Below are positions 33,842 to 46,002 of a DNA stretch of 64,000 bases, piece by piece (position 1 is the first letter of the stretch; each line of letters begins with the position of its first letter). The DNA comes from Ifrita kowaldi (taxonomy: Eukaryota > Chordata > Aves > Passeriformes > Cinclosomatidae): NCBI GenBank assembly GCA_013398055.1, contig VZRS01002384.1, positions 612,934 through 676,933 on the forward strand, in the 5' to 3' direction. The notes under the pieces were generated by a model that was given only the letters and a program-made list of their open reading frames with translations, made no database searches and had not been told where the DNA came from. The translations under genes and the position numbers were made by a program.

Positions 33842-36214
33842 GTAGATTCTACTACAAATTTGAAATATTTTCTCAAGACTATTTAAAGCCTTGAAAATAG
33901 TCCTTACTAACGAAAAGCTTAACTTCTGTCCCTATTACGAGTGCAACAAAATTTTGGCTCCACTGCTTCGCAGTACCACACCAGATAATCTGCAGATCAG
34001 CACCACATCTGATCACCTTTACACTAAAACAGACAAAAACCTCAATGCCAGATGAGGGAACAACACTTAAATCAGAGGAAGACACAGAGAATATTTTAAA
34101 GAAAAAAGGCTACTAAAGGTCATATACAGTACAGCTAAAAGAGACAGTCCCATAAAATAGAAAAAGAAGAAAGTAATTTCTGGGCTTTTAAAACTTAAAG
34201 CAAAATAAATGTCCATTTATTTAACATTCTTGGTTTGCTTCGTAAAAGTTTTATCATTCGATTCATACCGTCCTTCTCATTCCCAAATGATGACAGCATT
34301 TTTAAGAAAAAAAATAAAATCAAAAGACTTCAAAATTATCTTAGGGGAATTTAACTCTTTAGTATCACTGTGTTCGCATCTCAGTTCTCAGATGCTTTTT
34401 GAAATTAAAAGCTTTTCAAAATAAAAACAGTTTGAAGACTGAATTCTTGGTCCTGCTCTTTACCCTTCCTCCCTCTGGTCTTTCTGAAAGCCAGCTGTCT
34501 GTCCCAGGGATCAATATACATATGTTTAGACCACAACACAATTAAATTTGTATGTTTCAGCACCTACATTGACTTCCGAGCTTGGAAACACTTTGCATTT
34601 TCTACTACATTACTGGCATAAATGTTGATTTTGGTAAGCTAATTTTTCAGCCTCAGAAGCATATTGAATCTTGAGATTAACAGCAAGCACGCCAGGTGAA
34701 CAGCATAAAAATTTTCAGGATCCTGTTTGCCTCATGGGGAGATCAAATTTTTGGTGTAGATTTAATATGGCCACATGAATCCAAATTTAAAGCATTGATT
34801 AGTAGCTGTCAAAACACAAAAACCAAAATACAAAAAGTAAGAGATCCATCCTTACTTTTAGCCTGTTGTGCAGTAAAACTAAACTAAATTCAGAGATAAT
34901 AGAAATGATGGAGTAACACACATTTTTACATGCTAAGTGCTGCAGAAGGACAAGGATGAAGTTAGAAAATAAAACTCGACAGTGAAATTTAAGACTTATG
35001 AAGTGGACGTCCTGAGATGAGTTTACCCACTGCAACTTTCCCACCACTTACCCCAATCTCTTATATAAACTGCCCCATATTCAAACATACTTCAACAATG
35101 CACAATTTACCCACTCGTATATATGATTTACCGATATAAATTATTTCTATCATTATATTGCCAAAGATTTCTACCTAAAAACTACATGGATATTGTGCCA
35201 AGTCCTTAGAATGTATTTCGTAATATATGGTGTAGATATTCCCTAACAGAACTTCAAGAGATCTACTGGGATGAGATTAAAACCACAGTTTAGATGTGTT
35301 ATGAAGAAAGGAATCTGAGACATTTACACACAACCTTGACTGGAGAATCTGAAGAGGCTTGAATGAAAAGTAACATCTGTATTAGTGGCCTGACAGAAAA
35401 GACAGGGACTAAGAAAACAAGCAGTAATGAGGGACTAAGAGGGAAGCCCTTTTTTTTATAATGCCTGTCTTGAGCTGTTATTATAATATCTGGAGTATAG
35501 ATATAAATCTGGGTCAGCAGCACAGACATGTCAACTGCATTTATTTGTGGATAAGACTGTAGAGGTGATGTGTAAAAGGAGAGGAGAGATGGATCAGAAC
35601 TAAAAATCCTTAGGATTTTGGCAGAAGTCAGATCAGGAAGCACCAAAGGATGAATGAAAAGATTAGGGGGAAAACAAGACAAGAATGGAGCCAAAGATAC
35701 AAACTATGATGAGACTTAAAGAGACCAAAACTGACTGTGAGAGGAGGAGGAAGAATTGGCTAAGAGAGAATGATTAGGTAGTTTTGTGAGAGTGGTTTCA
35801 GCTAACAAGGAGGTTAGAAGCCAATCTGAAGGAGTTTACAATAGCACTGGAAATCACGAACTTTGAACACAACGGAATGTGAATGCACAAAGAGCAAAAG
35901 TGATCATGGAGTAACAGAGAGGTACATAGAGGCTTTCTAAGGATTGGGAATGTTAATAAAGACTAATATACTTTTAAATTATGAATGGAAGGAGCTAGAA
36001 AGACATGGTCAAGAGAAAACCAGAAGATGACAGCAAGTGTAAGAGAGGTAAGGAAATACTGTAAGAAGGGATGATTGTGAAAAAAAAGAAGAGTTAGAGA
36101 AGAATAGATGAGAAGCATCTACATCTGCATCAAAATACCAGTGAACAGAATCAGATCTAGCTAGCTGTACAAAAACAATATAAAAAAACCGCAATGAGGG
36201 TAGAACAGGGTACA

Positions 36215-36376
36215 CATAAAGACAGAGCCTGTGGAATCTGTAAGCTCCATCCTTGGAGACATTGAAAGCAGTACGAAGCTCCAAGCAATCTGAGCTACCT
36301 TTGAAGCTGGCTCTGCTTTGAGAAAGAGGGTGGATTAGATGACCTTCAGAGATCTGTTCCAACCTGAGTGATTCTG
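36215..36376 (+). mobile_element. CR1 LINE 3' tail
   Basis: TGTGGAATCTGTAAGCTCCA then TCCTTGGAGACATTGAAAGC, CTGGCTCTGCTTTGAGAAAG, GGGTGGATTAGATGACCTTC and GATCTGTTCCAACCTGAGTG, ending GATTCTGCG. This is a typical plus-strand CR1 3' untranslated region. It resembles the copy at 2.3-3.06 kb rather than the 10-kb copy. Start position is approximate. Confidence 0.88.
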
Positions 36377-38025
36377 CGTAAGAAGGACAGAAGAGCGGTA
36401 GATAGACTGAAGAGATGGAATAATCATTTCACACTTTGTGTGCAAAGGAATCTTCAGGTTTTTGAAGTAGCTGGATGTACAGTATGGGCTCTTAGAAGGT
36501 ACTTTCACATCCAAAAGTGCAGTAAGTATCTAGTGTTATTTCCAGCAGTGTTTATATATAAGCCTCAGCAATGGAGCTGAGATTGCCTATACAAGCAGTT
36601 TAGCAGTCTGGCCCTTTATAAAATCCTAGTCAGTACTATAAATGTCTTAAAGAATGTCAATCACCTTTGAAATCTGACTTCAAGACATCAAGATATGTGG
36701 ATCCAAACTGGAAACTAAAGGAAACTGATGGGAAAACTAGACATAAATAACAATTTAATAGATATATTTCCTAAAAAATTCTCCCTATTCATGCTTCAGT
36801 GGTAAAAAATTAGTAAGAGAAGTATAAATAGGTGGGAATTCTTTTATCATAGTTGAAAGCAATGTATTTCTGGAAATCTCAGCTCTTTCAAGAACAATAG
36901 AATTTTTTTAATGACTATGAAACACTCTTAAATTAATGACCACACCCAAATTTCAGAGTCTTTTGCCTCTCCGGAAAAGACTAAATAGGCTAACAATATG
37001 GGATCTGGACAAACCCTTCCTCAAGATTAGATTCACTTAATATTTGACATCAGAGACACGTACAATGGGCCATGTGAGTAGACCAAAATCCCAGACTCTA
37101 CCAAGGTTTTGGAAGTTCAGAGAAAAGAAGCATGATGACAGTGCCGGGAGTGTGCTGTAACAGAACGTTCGATTTTCCAGGTTACTTAACACTGCGCTTC
37201 TTCCGAGGAAAGAACCGATGCAGGAGAAGACCTGCATTTCTAAAGACACTTTTGCTGGTAAATCATACCTTACATATGTGTGCTGCCAACCAAAATACAT
37301 GTTCTGAAGTTTCAATGACCAATGGCTAAAACTATAAGCCAGAGACCAGATTCCTGACTGTGCCAAGTAAGACAGTAAGGATCACAACTTCAGTGTAGAA
37401 TCTTCTGAAATAGCATTCATTCAGTTAAAACGAATTTAGGGGCTGCTCTAATCTTTTCCAGCTGCTTGCAGCTGTCACAGGATTATTTTCCTTGGTCATA
37501 TAATGAGTAATTATTAACACCAGGTAAATGTAGGAGAAATGGTGATTGGAAGCATATCTGGCTGGAATATAATTTGCTCTTTTTGGAAACTGAAGATCCA
37601 AGTTCTTTCAAATTAAACATTAAAAAAAACCCCAAACACTACCATTTCTAATCTTTAGGAACCACTGGTGGAGTTTTACTGCAAGTTTACAGCAAGTTTT
37701 ACTGCTGAATATTCAAAAATATATATTTCTCAGAGGTATCCTGTAAAATAAAAAGGTCTCTAAGTAATAATAACACCATGAAAACTAAGTGGCATATGAT
37801 CTTAATCAAACTAGCAAGCACACGTGTAGCAAAATGCTCTCTTACACATTCTGTATCAACACAATCAAAGCTGCTTATTTAGGTAACAAAAGGATAATTT
37901 TCTGATGTTAACATCTCCTGTCTTTAACAAGTCAAGAATCAGCACGTGACTCTAGCTGAACAAGGAACTTCCCATCAAACCATGCTAAATAAAGAATATT
38001 TGCTTTTCAAACGTTTACCTAAGTA
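36377..38025. other. Non-coding DNA
   Basis: No gene or recognised repeat. GTTTTACTGC occurs twice within 35 bases at about 37,673-37,710. Open stretches on both strands at 37,037-37,366 overlap each other and lack splice support. Confidence 0.45.
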
Positions 38026-38187
38026 CATAGAATCATTTAGGTTAGAAAAGACTATTAAAATCATTAAGTTCAACATTAGCCCAGTACTGTGAAGTCCACC
38101 ACTACACCATGTCCCTAAATCCCTCAACTACACATCTTTTAAGTACCTCCTGGGATGCTGAGTCAACCACTTCCCTTGGCAGCCATC
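38026..38187 (-). mobile_element. CR1 LINE 3' end, minus orientation
   Basis: CATAGAATCATTTAGGTTAG then AAAATCATTAAGTTCAACAT, TCCACCACTACACCATGTCC, ACACATCTTTTAAGTACCTC and GTCAACCACTTCCCTTGGCA is the reverse complement of a CR1 3' end. It belongs to the subfamily with the ACCATGTCCCTAA signature. Truncated to about 160 bases. Confidence 0.9.
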
Positions 38188-40372
38188 TAAGGGAAAGGAG
38201 AAAGGCAGGTAATGCATGAAAAATACTTTAGTAGAACACAAGCTTTCTGACTGAGGATAATACTCTCTTAGCATCAATGCGTATTTCATTTTACTTTTCC
38301 CAATTTTAGCTTGGTTTGTGCTCAAGTAGTTTTATGCATCACTCGAGCAGAAACAAAACAGATAATAATGTTGCACATCATTATGGAGTGTAAACTCAGT
38401 TATGATGGACTCTAGGCATCCTAAAGCCTCTTCGAGAATTGGAAATAGATTTCTGTCCTTTACTTTTCAGGAAATGAAAGGAAAGAGCTTTCTGATCTCA
38501 GATATGCCTGGCATTGGTAAATAGAGTAGTCACTGAGGGACTACCCACATAAGTAAAGTTGTAGAATCAGGCTCATAATTTTTAATTTTAAAAAATCACT
38601 TTCCGGATTCAGACCAAATAAGCAGAAAATTCGGCCTGTTTTCCATTAAAAATGTAAAAGTATGAACTCAAACATGTTTGTCAGGATAAAAAAAGATTCT
38701 GTAAAGGAATATTTCTTTTTAATATTGTGCCACATGTGAAATTCTGCATTTAACATGCATATTTGTACGTAGTGGGAAGACAGCATTTACTAGCTCCAGG
38801 AAAATTCATTACTTTTCTACACTGATTGTATTCCGGGTCCACAGCTACATTTTAAGCCATGATTTGGCAAGAAATACAGGCAGCATGACACTTTGTCCCG
38901 TTTTCCTCTACTGTACATGAAGTAGATTGATTTTGCATGTCTTCAGTCTACTTTGTTTAGAGAAAACAGTTTAGTCTTGGTTGCTATTTTTCTGAGGACT
39001 CATCTTCTTGACTGCCAGCTCATAGCAGCTGGGATCTACAAAATTTCCAACTGCCTGGAGAAGGAAGGGATTAATGCTGCTTTTCCTTGTTGTCCAGCGT
39101 GACCTAGCATGGATAGGCCCTCAGCTCTACAAAACTGTTCTGAGCTACCTCTACAAAATGCTGAACTATTCATCATGCCCTGTTAGTCAATATTTAAGAC
39201 CAGGGAATAGGTCTGAATAGGGAACTGCTGATGTGCTTGAAGCTGAGTGAGGTGGTGGTGGCTGTTGAGGCTGTCATCGATCTGGGCTTTACGCACTTTT
39301 TGTCTTAATCCTTCATAGGAAAATCAGTGAATTTTGACAGCATGTAAACCTACATCATTATCCTTTGTGTGAGCTGAAATCTGGCCATGCTTTTTATGCA
39401 GGTTTTGCAGCAAGAAAAGAGACTCAACCCACTTCCACAAAGGTTGAATTCTGTTGTTTGAACAACTCCTTCCCAGAAGACAGACAGGTCTTCTTGTAAT
39501 AAACTTAACTTGGCAATAATTTTAGAATATCTCAGCATAGATAGCTATGGAATATGTCCCTAAATACACACACCTGAGCAACAAAGCAGTGAGGACACAG
39601 TTGTATCAACAGAGCTCGCATTTGCCTTGGGCTACCCCAACTATGAAGACAAACAGGACATCGTAAAGCATGATGAGTGCAGGATGGTCGGTGCCGAGCT
39701 CAGTTCCTCTGTGTTACAGCTAAGCCCTTCCTAGCTCCACAAATAATTCCTCTTCAGTTAAGAACATGCCATTCAGATCAAAGAACTACTTCACACAACT
39801 CAGAGACTCCTGTTGTGAAAACAGAAGTATATTTTTTCTTCTCCATAGACTAGTTATATATATGCACTATATTTGACTGTGACTTCATTCATCTTGTCAT
39901 CGGTACATGCACTCTCAGTGTCTCCCACCTCCTTCATGCAGCCCAGAAGACCCTTTACACTGACTTGGGGCAGACAGTTCAAAGCGAGAAGCTACTGTGT
40001 ACAACGCACAACTGTAAAGTATAAAGGCAAGATAGAGGGAATTCTGGAGGAACAGCAGCAATGCTGAAATATGAGCAGCAGTAAGGAGCTGTGAGAAGCT
40101 CAAAGGTAATATAAAGCATGAAAGCATGAACCTTACGGGGAGGAGAAGATAATAAAACAATGAGGAGAACTGTGCAAACAAAGGTTTTGAAAAATTCAGT
40201 TGTCTTAGGTTTAAAACTTCCCAACCCATCAATGATAGTTCTCACATGAGACATACCATCAGTATTACAGTACTCATACAAGCCATAATACTACACTAGA
40301 TTGAGTATAATTAATTTTTTCCTTCTTTCTATGGTATCTGTGAAGCAACTATTTTAATATCTGTGAGACAGT
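38188..40372. other. Non-coding DNA
   Basis: No gene or recognised transposon. CTCTACAAAA recurs with a 24-base spacing at 39,125 and 39,149, an imperfect local duplication. Confidence 0.45.
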
Positions 40373-40470
40373 GCTATTCCCATTTTATTGATAAGGAACT
40401 GTGTCACAGAGAGACAAGAGCAGACAGATGTGAGCAAGGCAGGGAACTGAGAACAAATCTCCCATAATTA
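40373..40470 (-). mobile_element. MIR-type SINE relic, 3' core
   Basis: CTATTCCCATTTTATTGATA then AGGAACTGTGTCACAGAGAG matches the reverse complement of the MIR block that reads CTCAGTTTCCTCATCTGTAAAATGGG. It continues into GTGAGCAAGGCAGGGAACTGA, where MIR has the complement of its GTGACCTTGGGCAAG region. The element is therefore minus. About 100 bases. Confidence 0.6.
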
Positions 40471-42887
40471 TTCTAATAAATCTAACCATCATTATCGTCT
40501 TGCCCCAAATCCAATATCCTTGCCCTCATTTAAAATATTTCCCACAGACTACATTATGAAGTTTAGGCTGTTCTGGCATCTATTTTCCCCCAATCTTTTA
40601 TTGATCATGTGCCCTTCCAAGTTTCTTGCCAAGAAAAGAATAAGGCATCAAGATGACAAAGCAAAGTGCAATGGAGTAAAAGAGCCAGAAACTGTGGAAG
40701 AAGCAGAGGGCAGTCTTGAGAGGCTTCCAAGATATTGTGCATTTTGAAAGCATGGAAATGAAATACAATAATTAAACAATGCAAAGTGAGTTTTTTCCAG
40801 TGCTACCTTGTTTCCTTTCACATGGGTTACCACTTTTCACATGAAGATATTAGCTCAGTCCCTCGCAGACCTGGTTAGAAATTCTAGAAATATTTCAGAA
40901 GTTATGCAAAGATTTACAACTTATGAAGGTCAGAGATAAATGCACCATTGTCTGATACTTTAAACTTGAGATCAAATAATGAGTAGGCCTTCTTCAGCTA
41001 CAGAGTGACACAAGAGTATGCAGCCTATGTTAAGCAAGATATGACAACAGATAAACCAGCGATGCCCTCTAAATTCAAATCTTACATGAGTGTGCAATAA
41101 ATAAATTAAATAGTATCTGGCACTGTACAATTCCCACAACTTGATATTGCAGCGTTTTTCTGCATAGGCTCTGTCCAAGTTATTACATAACATTAACATT
41201 CTTCTGAGTGGTGAAGAGACTAACCTGCCCAGTTGTTACTGGGATGTGTCGAGAAGGGCATCCATTACTTAAATAACCAGTAGGTTCAATTTCAGTGTTG
41301 AATTCTGGGGTTGTACCCATGCAACATCCCAAAAGTCTGGTTTCATCTAGCAGAAACTATATGGATTCAAGACTGAAGATCAGATAAATTATGACCAGCA
41401 ATGGAGAAAAAAAAGCAGAAATGCCTAAGTAGAAGCAGACATGATATGGATCCAAAAGGAATAGAAAAGTTTGCCTGGAGTAGGATCAGGTCTTGAGTAT
41501 CAGTCATGTCTCCTGTACTTAGATTTAAGTCCAAATTTTGAGGAAAAAAAAGGAAGCTCATGCAAGGTTGTCCTAGAGTGAGCAGAGGCTCTGCTCTCAA
41601 ATTTACAATGGTATTTACAAACATGAAGAGAGTTCTATCAGTTCCCAACTGCACAAAGGAAAATGAAGCAGCAGACAGGAAAAACGGGAAGTGCCAACAG
41701 TTCATAGCAGTATTTGGAACGGGAGTGCAAAGAGACAAATGATAGATGGTTGGAGGCACAGAAACTGAAAACACAGCTTGACAACGGAGTTCTGGCTGGA
41801 GAGCCAGTGGGAATGAGAAAGATGTACACAAGCCTGGGGATCCAACCCTGGAGGAATAAGGGATGAAGACATACAGACAACTGACTGTATGAAGGTACTC
41901 AGGACAGGAGGTAAAGAACAAGTACTGAGATCATGCTTATGGAAAAAAAAAAAAGAACATGGAACAAGAAGCCAGTGATAAATAAAACTGTTGTCCTTAG
42001 GACACAGAACTGGATTATACTCAAGAGTTTTAACAGATAGTGAAGAGGGGTAGGAAAGGTCACTGAGAACTGCGCGGAGAATCAATAATGACTAAAAACT
42101 CCTTATGGGTCTTCCGGAAATCAAATTTCAGTTTCTCACGATTCTTGTGCCATCAGTAAATATCTGTGTAGTCTGATGGTAGTGAAAATAGGTATCTTGC
42201 CTCTTACTCCTTCAGCAGTAGTTTTTCGCAGGATATTATTCCATGCAACTTGTTTAATAGAAAAATGGTACAACATGGTGTAGGGGATTTTAAGGTTCCA
42301 AGCATCTCAGAATTCAGACAGGGGTTCAGACATTCTCAGAAGTTTCTATTTTTACATGGTAAGTGAATACTCATTATCTTTCCCTCTGCCTCTCTATTTC
42401 TGTCTTTCTCACACAGACACATTTTCAAAATAACTTTTTTAACATGACCCAATCCAGAACAAAGGTGCCAAAAGTGCCAGGTTGCCTGTATAACCAAATC
42501 TTCCCTCATCTTGTGAATGGGCATGGAGACTAATGGCATGACTCATATCTATTGTTTCCAGAACACACCTGCCTGATACAGTGCACAAGACATCCTTGCT
42601 GCAAGGATGAATCAGAACTGTGTACTGAGGATGGTTCATTTGGTGAAGAATTTTGAAAAAATGCACTAAAAAATGGGGCAGCACTACAACAAGAACAAGA
42701 ATAGTTAAAGTAATTGGATGTCAGTCTAGAAAGCAGGATTCTATCTTTTCTTGACATAAAATTTCCATTGTAGTAATTCAAACCAGCTTTTTCACGGGTG
42801 GTCACTGAAAGTATACTCTTCATTTTCCACATGATTCACTGAGATGAGGCATTTGAATTTGCAGAAGAGATGAATGTTCAGAGACAT
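40471..42887. other. Non-coding DNA, purine-rich 41.36-42.07 kb
   Basis: No supported gene. The plus strand is strongly purine-rich at 41,360-42,070, so three overlapping minus-strand frames stay open, one for 184 codons. That peptide is dominated by L, S, F, P and C, as a pyrimidine-rich strand predicts, with no domain. Confidence 0.5.
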
Positions 42888-43135
42888 AGCTGGAGACCAG
42901 AAGACCTGAGCTGGAAAACTTCCATGTGACAGTAATGAGTCAAGGCTTTTGGACCTTAGCAGCTCAGGATGGTCCTGTAGACCAGTGGCACCTTTTAAAC
43001 ACAGTATTCTGGCCCATGGTTCCCCAGCCATGAAGTGGAAATCATACTGTCTTCCAATCTCAAAGGCCTACAGTAACGCTAATTTAATGTTTGCTCATCA
43101 CTTAGGGACTACAGTGATCCTGGGAAAATCCCAAA
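42888..43135 (+). mobile_element. MIR-type SINE relic, near full length
   Basis: GGAGACCAGAAGACCTGAGC begins the match, followed by CATGTGACAGTAATGAGTCA, then GGCCCATGGTTCCCCAGCCA and TGAAGTGGAAATCATACTGT. The 3' part continues CTAATTTAATGTTTGCTCATCACTT. Order and spacing follow the amniote MIR consensus (AGACCTGGGTT, CTGTGTGACCTTGG, GTTTCCCCATCTGTAAAATGG, TTAATGTTTGTAAAGCACTTTG). About 250 bases, the best preserved MIR here. Confidence 0.7.
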
Positions 43136-44294
43136 AGGAAATGAATAATAATTAATAACTGTGTCTCCAGAGCAGGGCTTAAATATTCTGTTGTAAACAA
43201 GGTGTGAGGCCACACAGTGAACAATGTCATGGAAACAAAATATGGAACAGCTGCTCATCAAGTGACTATCTTATATTCTATGAACGGGATGAGGAAAAGA
43301 TTTTGTAAGAAAAAACAATATGTGATCATGTAATTAAAGAAGTCTTCACAATGCATATGCATGGAGGAGAATAAATTACCTTGCCTTAACAAAGTTAATT
43401 CTGGTATATATCGGCTTTAGAGTGTTTGGACTCCTTAATGTAGATTTTCCACACACAATATGAAATAACTGAAGAACCTGCTGAGACCTGATTAAAGGAC
43501 ATATATTAGCCATCTGTATTTTATTCATCCAGTTCAAAACACAACTTACTTTTCACTATTGGAAATGCAATGTTGGAATGAGTTATAACTGGAATATAGG
43601 AATGACTATTTCATTACCAATTATTCCCATTTTCCACAGAAAGTTTGGATTTTAGCCAAAAACTTCCTTTAGCATCATAAACAGCAAAAGAAACAGGTTA
43701 GAGACCATCTTCTATGTAATATGCTACAGCACTGTAGTTCCTGCAGCCTACCACTGCCACTTAAATTAATTAAAGTACATGAATTCAAGACAAAATTTAT
43801 GAATGATTCTCACAAGAGTACATTCAACTTCCATTAACTTCAAGAGATGTGGAGCCAACACATGGCTATTTTTATCAGTCCTGCTCAAATACATACAAGT
43901 GTAAGCCAAATCAAAACCTTGCCTCCATTTTTTCATATGGATGTGACCTCCTCTTTGTGAAAACCACAGGCTCCTTGTGTACATATGGGTAGATATATAT
44001 ATCTGTATATCTATCTGATCAGTTAAGTGGCTTTCATTTGAAATATTCTGTCCTCCAAGAATGACTGTGTCTCTTACACCAGCATATTTAATCAAAGATC
44101 ATATTTTGTAGTATGAGTTCATTCTTTACTTTCTCTTGCACTCAAAGATATTGATGCTTTGGGTTTTATGTTTTTCAAATCCTGTACTGCCTAGTGTAGT
44201 TTCTGAAGTTTCTTGTAGCCTGTTGACTAGTGTTCTCTCATGCTAGTTAGACATAACAAGCCTCTCCAAGCTTGCTTTCCAAGGAAACCCAGAT
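43136..44294. other. Non-coding DNA
   Basis: No gene or large repeat. A short AGATATATATATCTGTATATC tract lies at about 43,991-44,011. Confidence 0.45.
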
Positions 44295-44575
44295 TGTCCT
44301 ACACCCAAAATGTGTAAACTAACATCTTAAGAAGGGGGGGGTAAACTTGGGGCAGTTACATCGTTAACTAGGGTTGTACCTGGAGAATTGATCCTGATAT
44401 GCAAATGGACCAAACTTATAAAAGTGTGAAGAACTCCTGACCCAGGGTCCATCTTGGGTGTAGCCTTTTAACTCCCTAGGGTGTACCTTGAAAGTCCTTC
44501 AAATAAATACCTACTTTTATTCCCTTATTGTTGTCTATTCTCTGCTTTTAGGTGGCCATCTCAGGCATCAATACG
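44295..44575 (+). mobile_element. Solo LTR of an endogenous retrovirus
   Basis: An approximately 280-bp LTR in plus orientation starts TGTCCTACACCCAAAATGTG and ends near GGCATCA or GACGCA (44,570-44,580). It carries an intact TATA box, CTTATAAAAG (44,415-44,424), and AATAAA at 44,502-44,507. The spacing gives an inferred U3 to about 44,445, R to about 44,527 and a short U5. No internal sequence flanks it, so it is solo. A clear target-site duplication was not found, which leaves the 3' boundary uncertain. The retroviral class is not determined. Confidence 0.75.
44415..44507 (+). promoter_or_regulatory. LTR core promoter and poly(A) signal
   Basis: TATAAAA at 44,417-44,423 and AATAAA at 44,502-44,507, about 80 bases apart, as in a compact LTR R region. 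ATGCAAAT-like TATGCAAATGG just upstream (44,398-44,408) resembles an octamer site. Whether it is still active is unknown. Confidence 0.6.
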
Positions 44576-44580
44576 ACGCA

Positions 44581-45058
44581 TCACATTTCTAATATACTGC
44601 TACATATTTAAGGTAGAACCTCGGTTTTAAAAGATGCTTCCTGGTTTTGTTTCTGTGCACACTGCCTGGCTTACCAAGGCTAAGTTATGTGTCTTGATGA
44701 TGAATAGACAGACCGCATAGAAGATTTCACTTTTCTAATCTCTTATATGAAGAACACAGAGCCAGCTCAGTGGGTACTCCAGAACATACACTGTACACAC
44801 ACGTTCATAAACCTCAGAAGGTTAAGTTCCTGTCACTCCTGTGTCATTTAATATACCTTGCCTCTTAAATTTTAGATTCCTTAGCTTTGCATTCATAAAC
44901 AAATTTTAAGATAAAGTGCTTGTTACCATCAAAATAGTTTTTCACCCTGAAAATTTTAGCACATGGGCACTTCTTTGGGTTTCTACGAACTACAGCAATA
45001 ATCATTCCTGTCCTAATTGTCAAACTATTGTGATCGTAATTCCTCTGTCTCAGCTCTA
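44581..45058. other. Non-coding DNA
   Basis: Nothing recognisable between the solo LTR and the next CR1. Confidence 0.5.
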
Positions 45059-45393
45059 GACCTCATTGTTCCCTCAGGAGGGGGAGAAGAGGGGCAGGAA
45101 CCAATCTCTTCACTTTGGTGACCAGTGACAGGACTCGAGGGAATGGTATGGAGCTGTGACAGGGGAGGTTTACATTGGATATTCTCAAAAGGTTCTGGAA
45201 CACTGGAACGAGCACTGGAACAGGCTCCCCAGAGAAGTGGTCACAGCACTAAGCCTGACAGAGTTCAAGAATTTGGACAATGCTCTCAGGTACTTGGTGT
45301 GACTCTTGGGATGGTCCTGTGGAGGGCCGGGAATTGGACTTTAATGATCCTTGTGGGTTGCTATCAAACCAGAATACTCTGATTCAATGATAA
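45059..45393 (+). mobile_element. CR1 LINE 3' end
   Basis: GACCTCATTGTTCCCTCAGG then GTGACAGGACTCGAGGGAAT, GGGAGGTTTACATTGGATAT, GGAACAGGCTCCCCAGAGAA and AATTGGACTTTAATGATCCT, with a decayed tail at about 45,390. The TTTGGACAATGCTCTC and TTGGTGTGACTCTTGGGA blocks are shared with the 10-12.9 kb element, so the two belong to one subfamily. A short deletion has removed part of the TTCTTCACCCAGAGGGTGG block. Confidence 0.92.
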
Positions 45394-45824
45394 TTACGAT
45401 CCCTTAACTTTTAGAAACTTTTAGATATCTTACACAGTACACAATCAGCAGCAGATATGGAAAGGTCTACAGTACCAGAAGGATTTCAAAATTAAATACA
45501 ATATTTTATGCAAATAAAATTGCTCAGCTGCTTTTTTGGATCCTTTTCACTCCTGACTCCACATCAATATCAGATATGTATTTTATTGCATTGATCTTAT
45601 TCTACATACCAAACAGAGAGTAACGACTATTTCAATGCTTCTCACAATTTCACAAAGCATTTTGCAAGTTCAAGTTCATTTATCACAGGCCTGGTATTGC
45701 TGTCTTTAAAGTTAAATGAAACTTCTTAATTTGGATCTTACTTGATCTATAGCAAATAGTTTTCAGGTTGATCAAACAAACATGTTCCATAGCTGTGAGT
45801 CTACTTTTACCTTCAACAGTAAGG
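45394..45824. other. Non-coding DNA
   Basis: AT-rich spacer between two oppositely oriented CR1 copies; no features. Confidence 0.5.
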
Positions 45825-46002
45825 TCATAGATTCATAGGAAGACTTGGCTTGGAAAAGACCTTAAAGACCATTTAATTCCAAACCCCGTGCCATAGGCAG
45901 AGTTGCCACCCACCAGACCAGGTTACTCAGAGCCTCATCCAACCCGGCCTTGAACATCTCCAGGGATGAGGCATCCATAGCTTCTCTGAGCAACCTGGTC
46001 AG
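45825..46002 (-). mobile_element. CR1 LINE 3' end, minus orientation
   Basis: TCATAGATTCATAGGAAGAC, TTGGAAAAGACCTTAAAGAC, ACCAGACCAGGTTACTCAGA, CCTCATCCAACCCGGCCTTG and CTTCTCTGAGCAACCTGGTC form the complement of a CR1 3' end. It is well preserved and therefore probably younger than the copies at 36 and 38 kb. Confidence 0.93.

Larger units (their letters stand above)
29506..36214. other. Non-coding DNA with microsatellites
   Basis: Mostly unique AT-rich DNA. It holds the (TG)n tract at 32,043 and the (CATA)n/(TA)n tract at 33,793. 35,300-36,100 is strongly purine-rich on the plus strand, which creates long meaningless open frames on the minus strand. 31,000-31,690 is a little GC-richer and dense in motifs but has no supported exon. 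Confidence 0.45.

Noticed and set aside
35299..35694. 131-codon open frame, minus strand
   Set aside because: Same strand asymmetry; no splice sites or recognisable protein.
41367..41921. 184-codon open frame, minus strand
   Set aside because: It lies on the pyrimidine-rich strand of a purine-rich block. Two other frames of the same strand are also long, and the composition is L/S/F/P/C-heavy with no domain.
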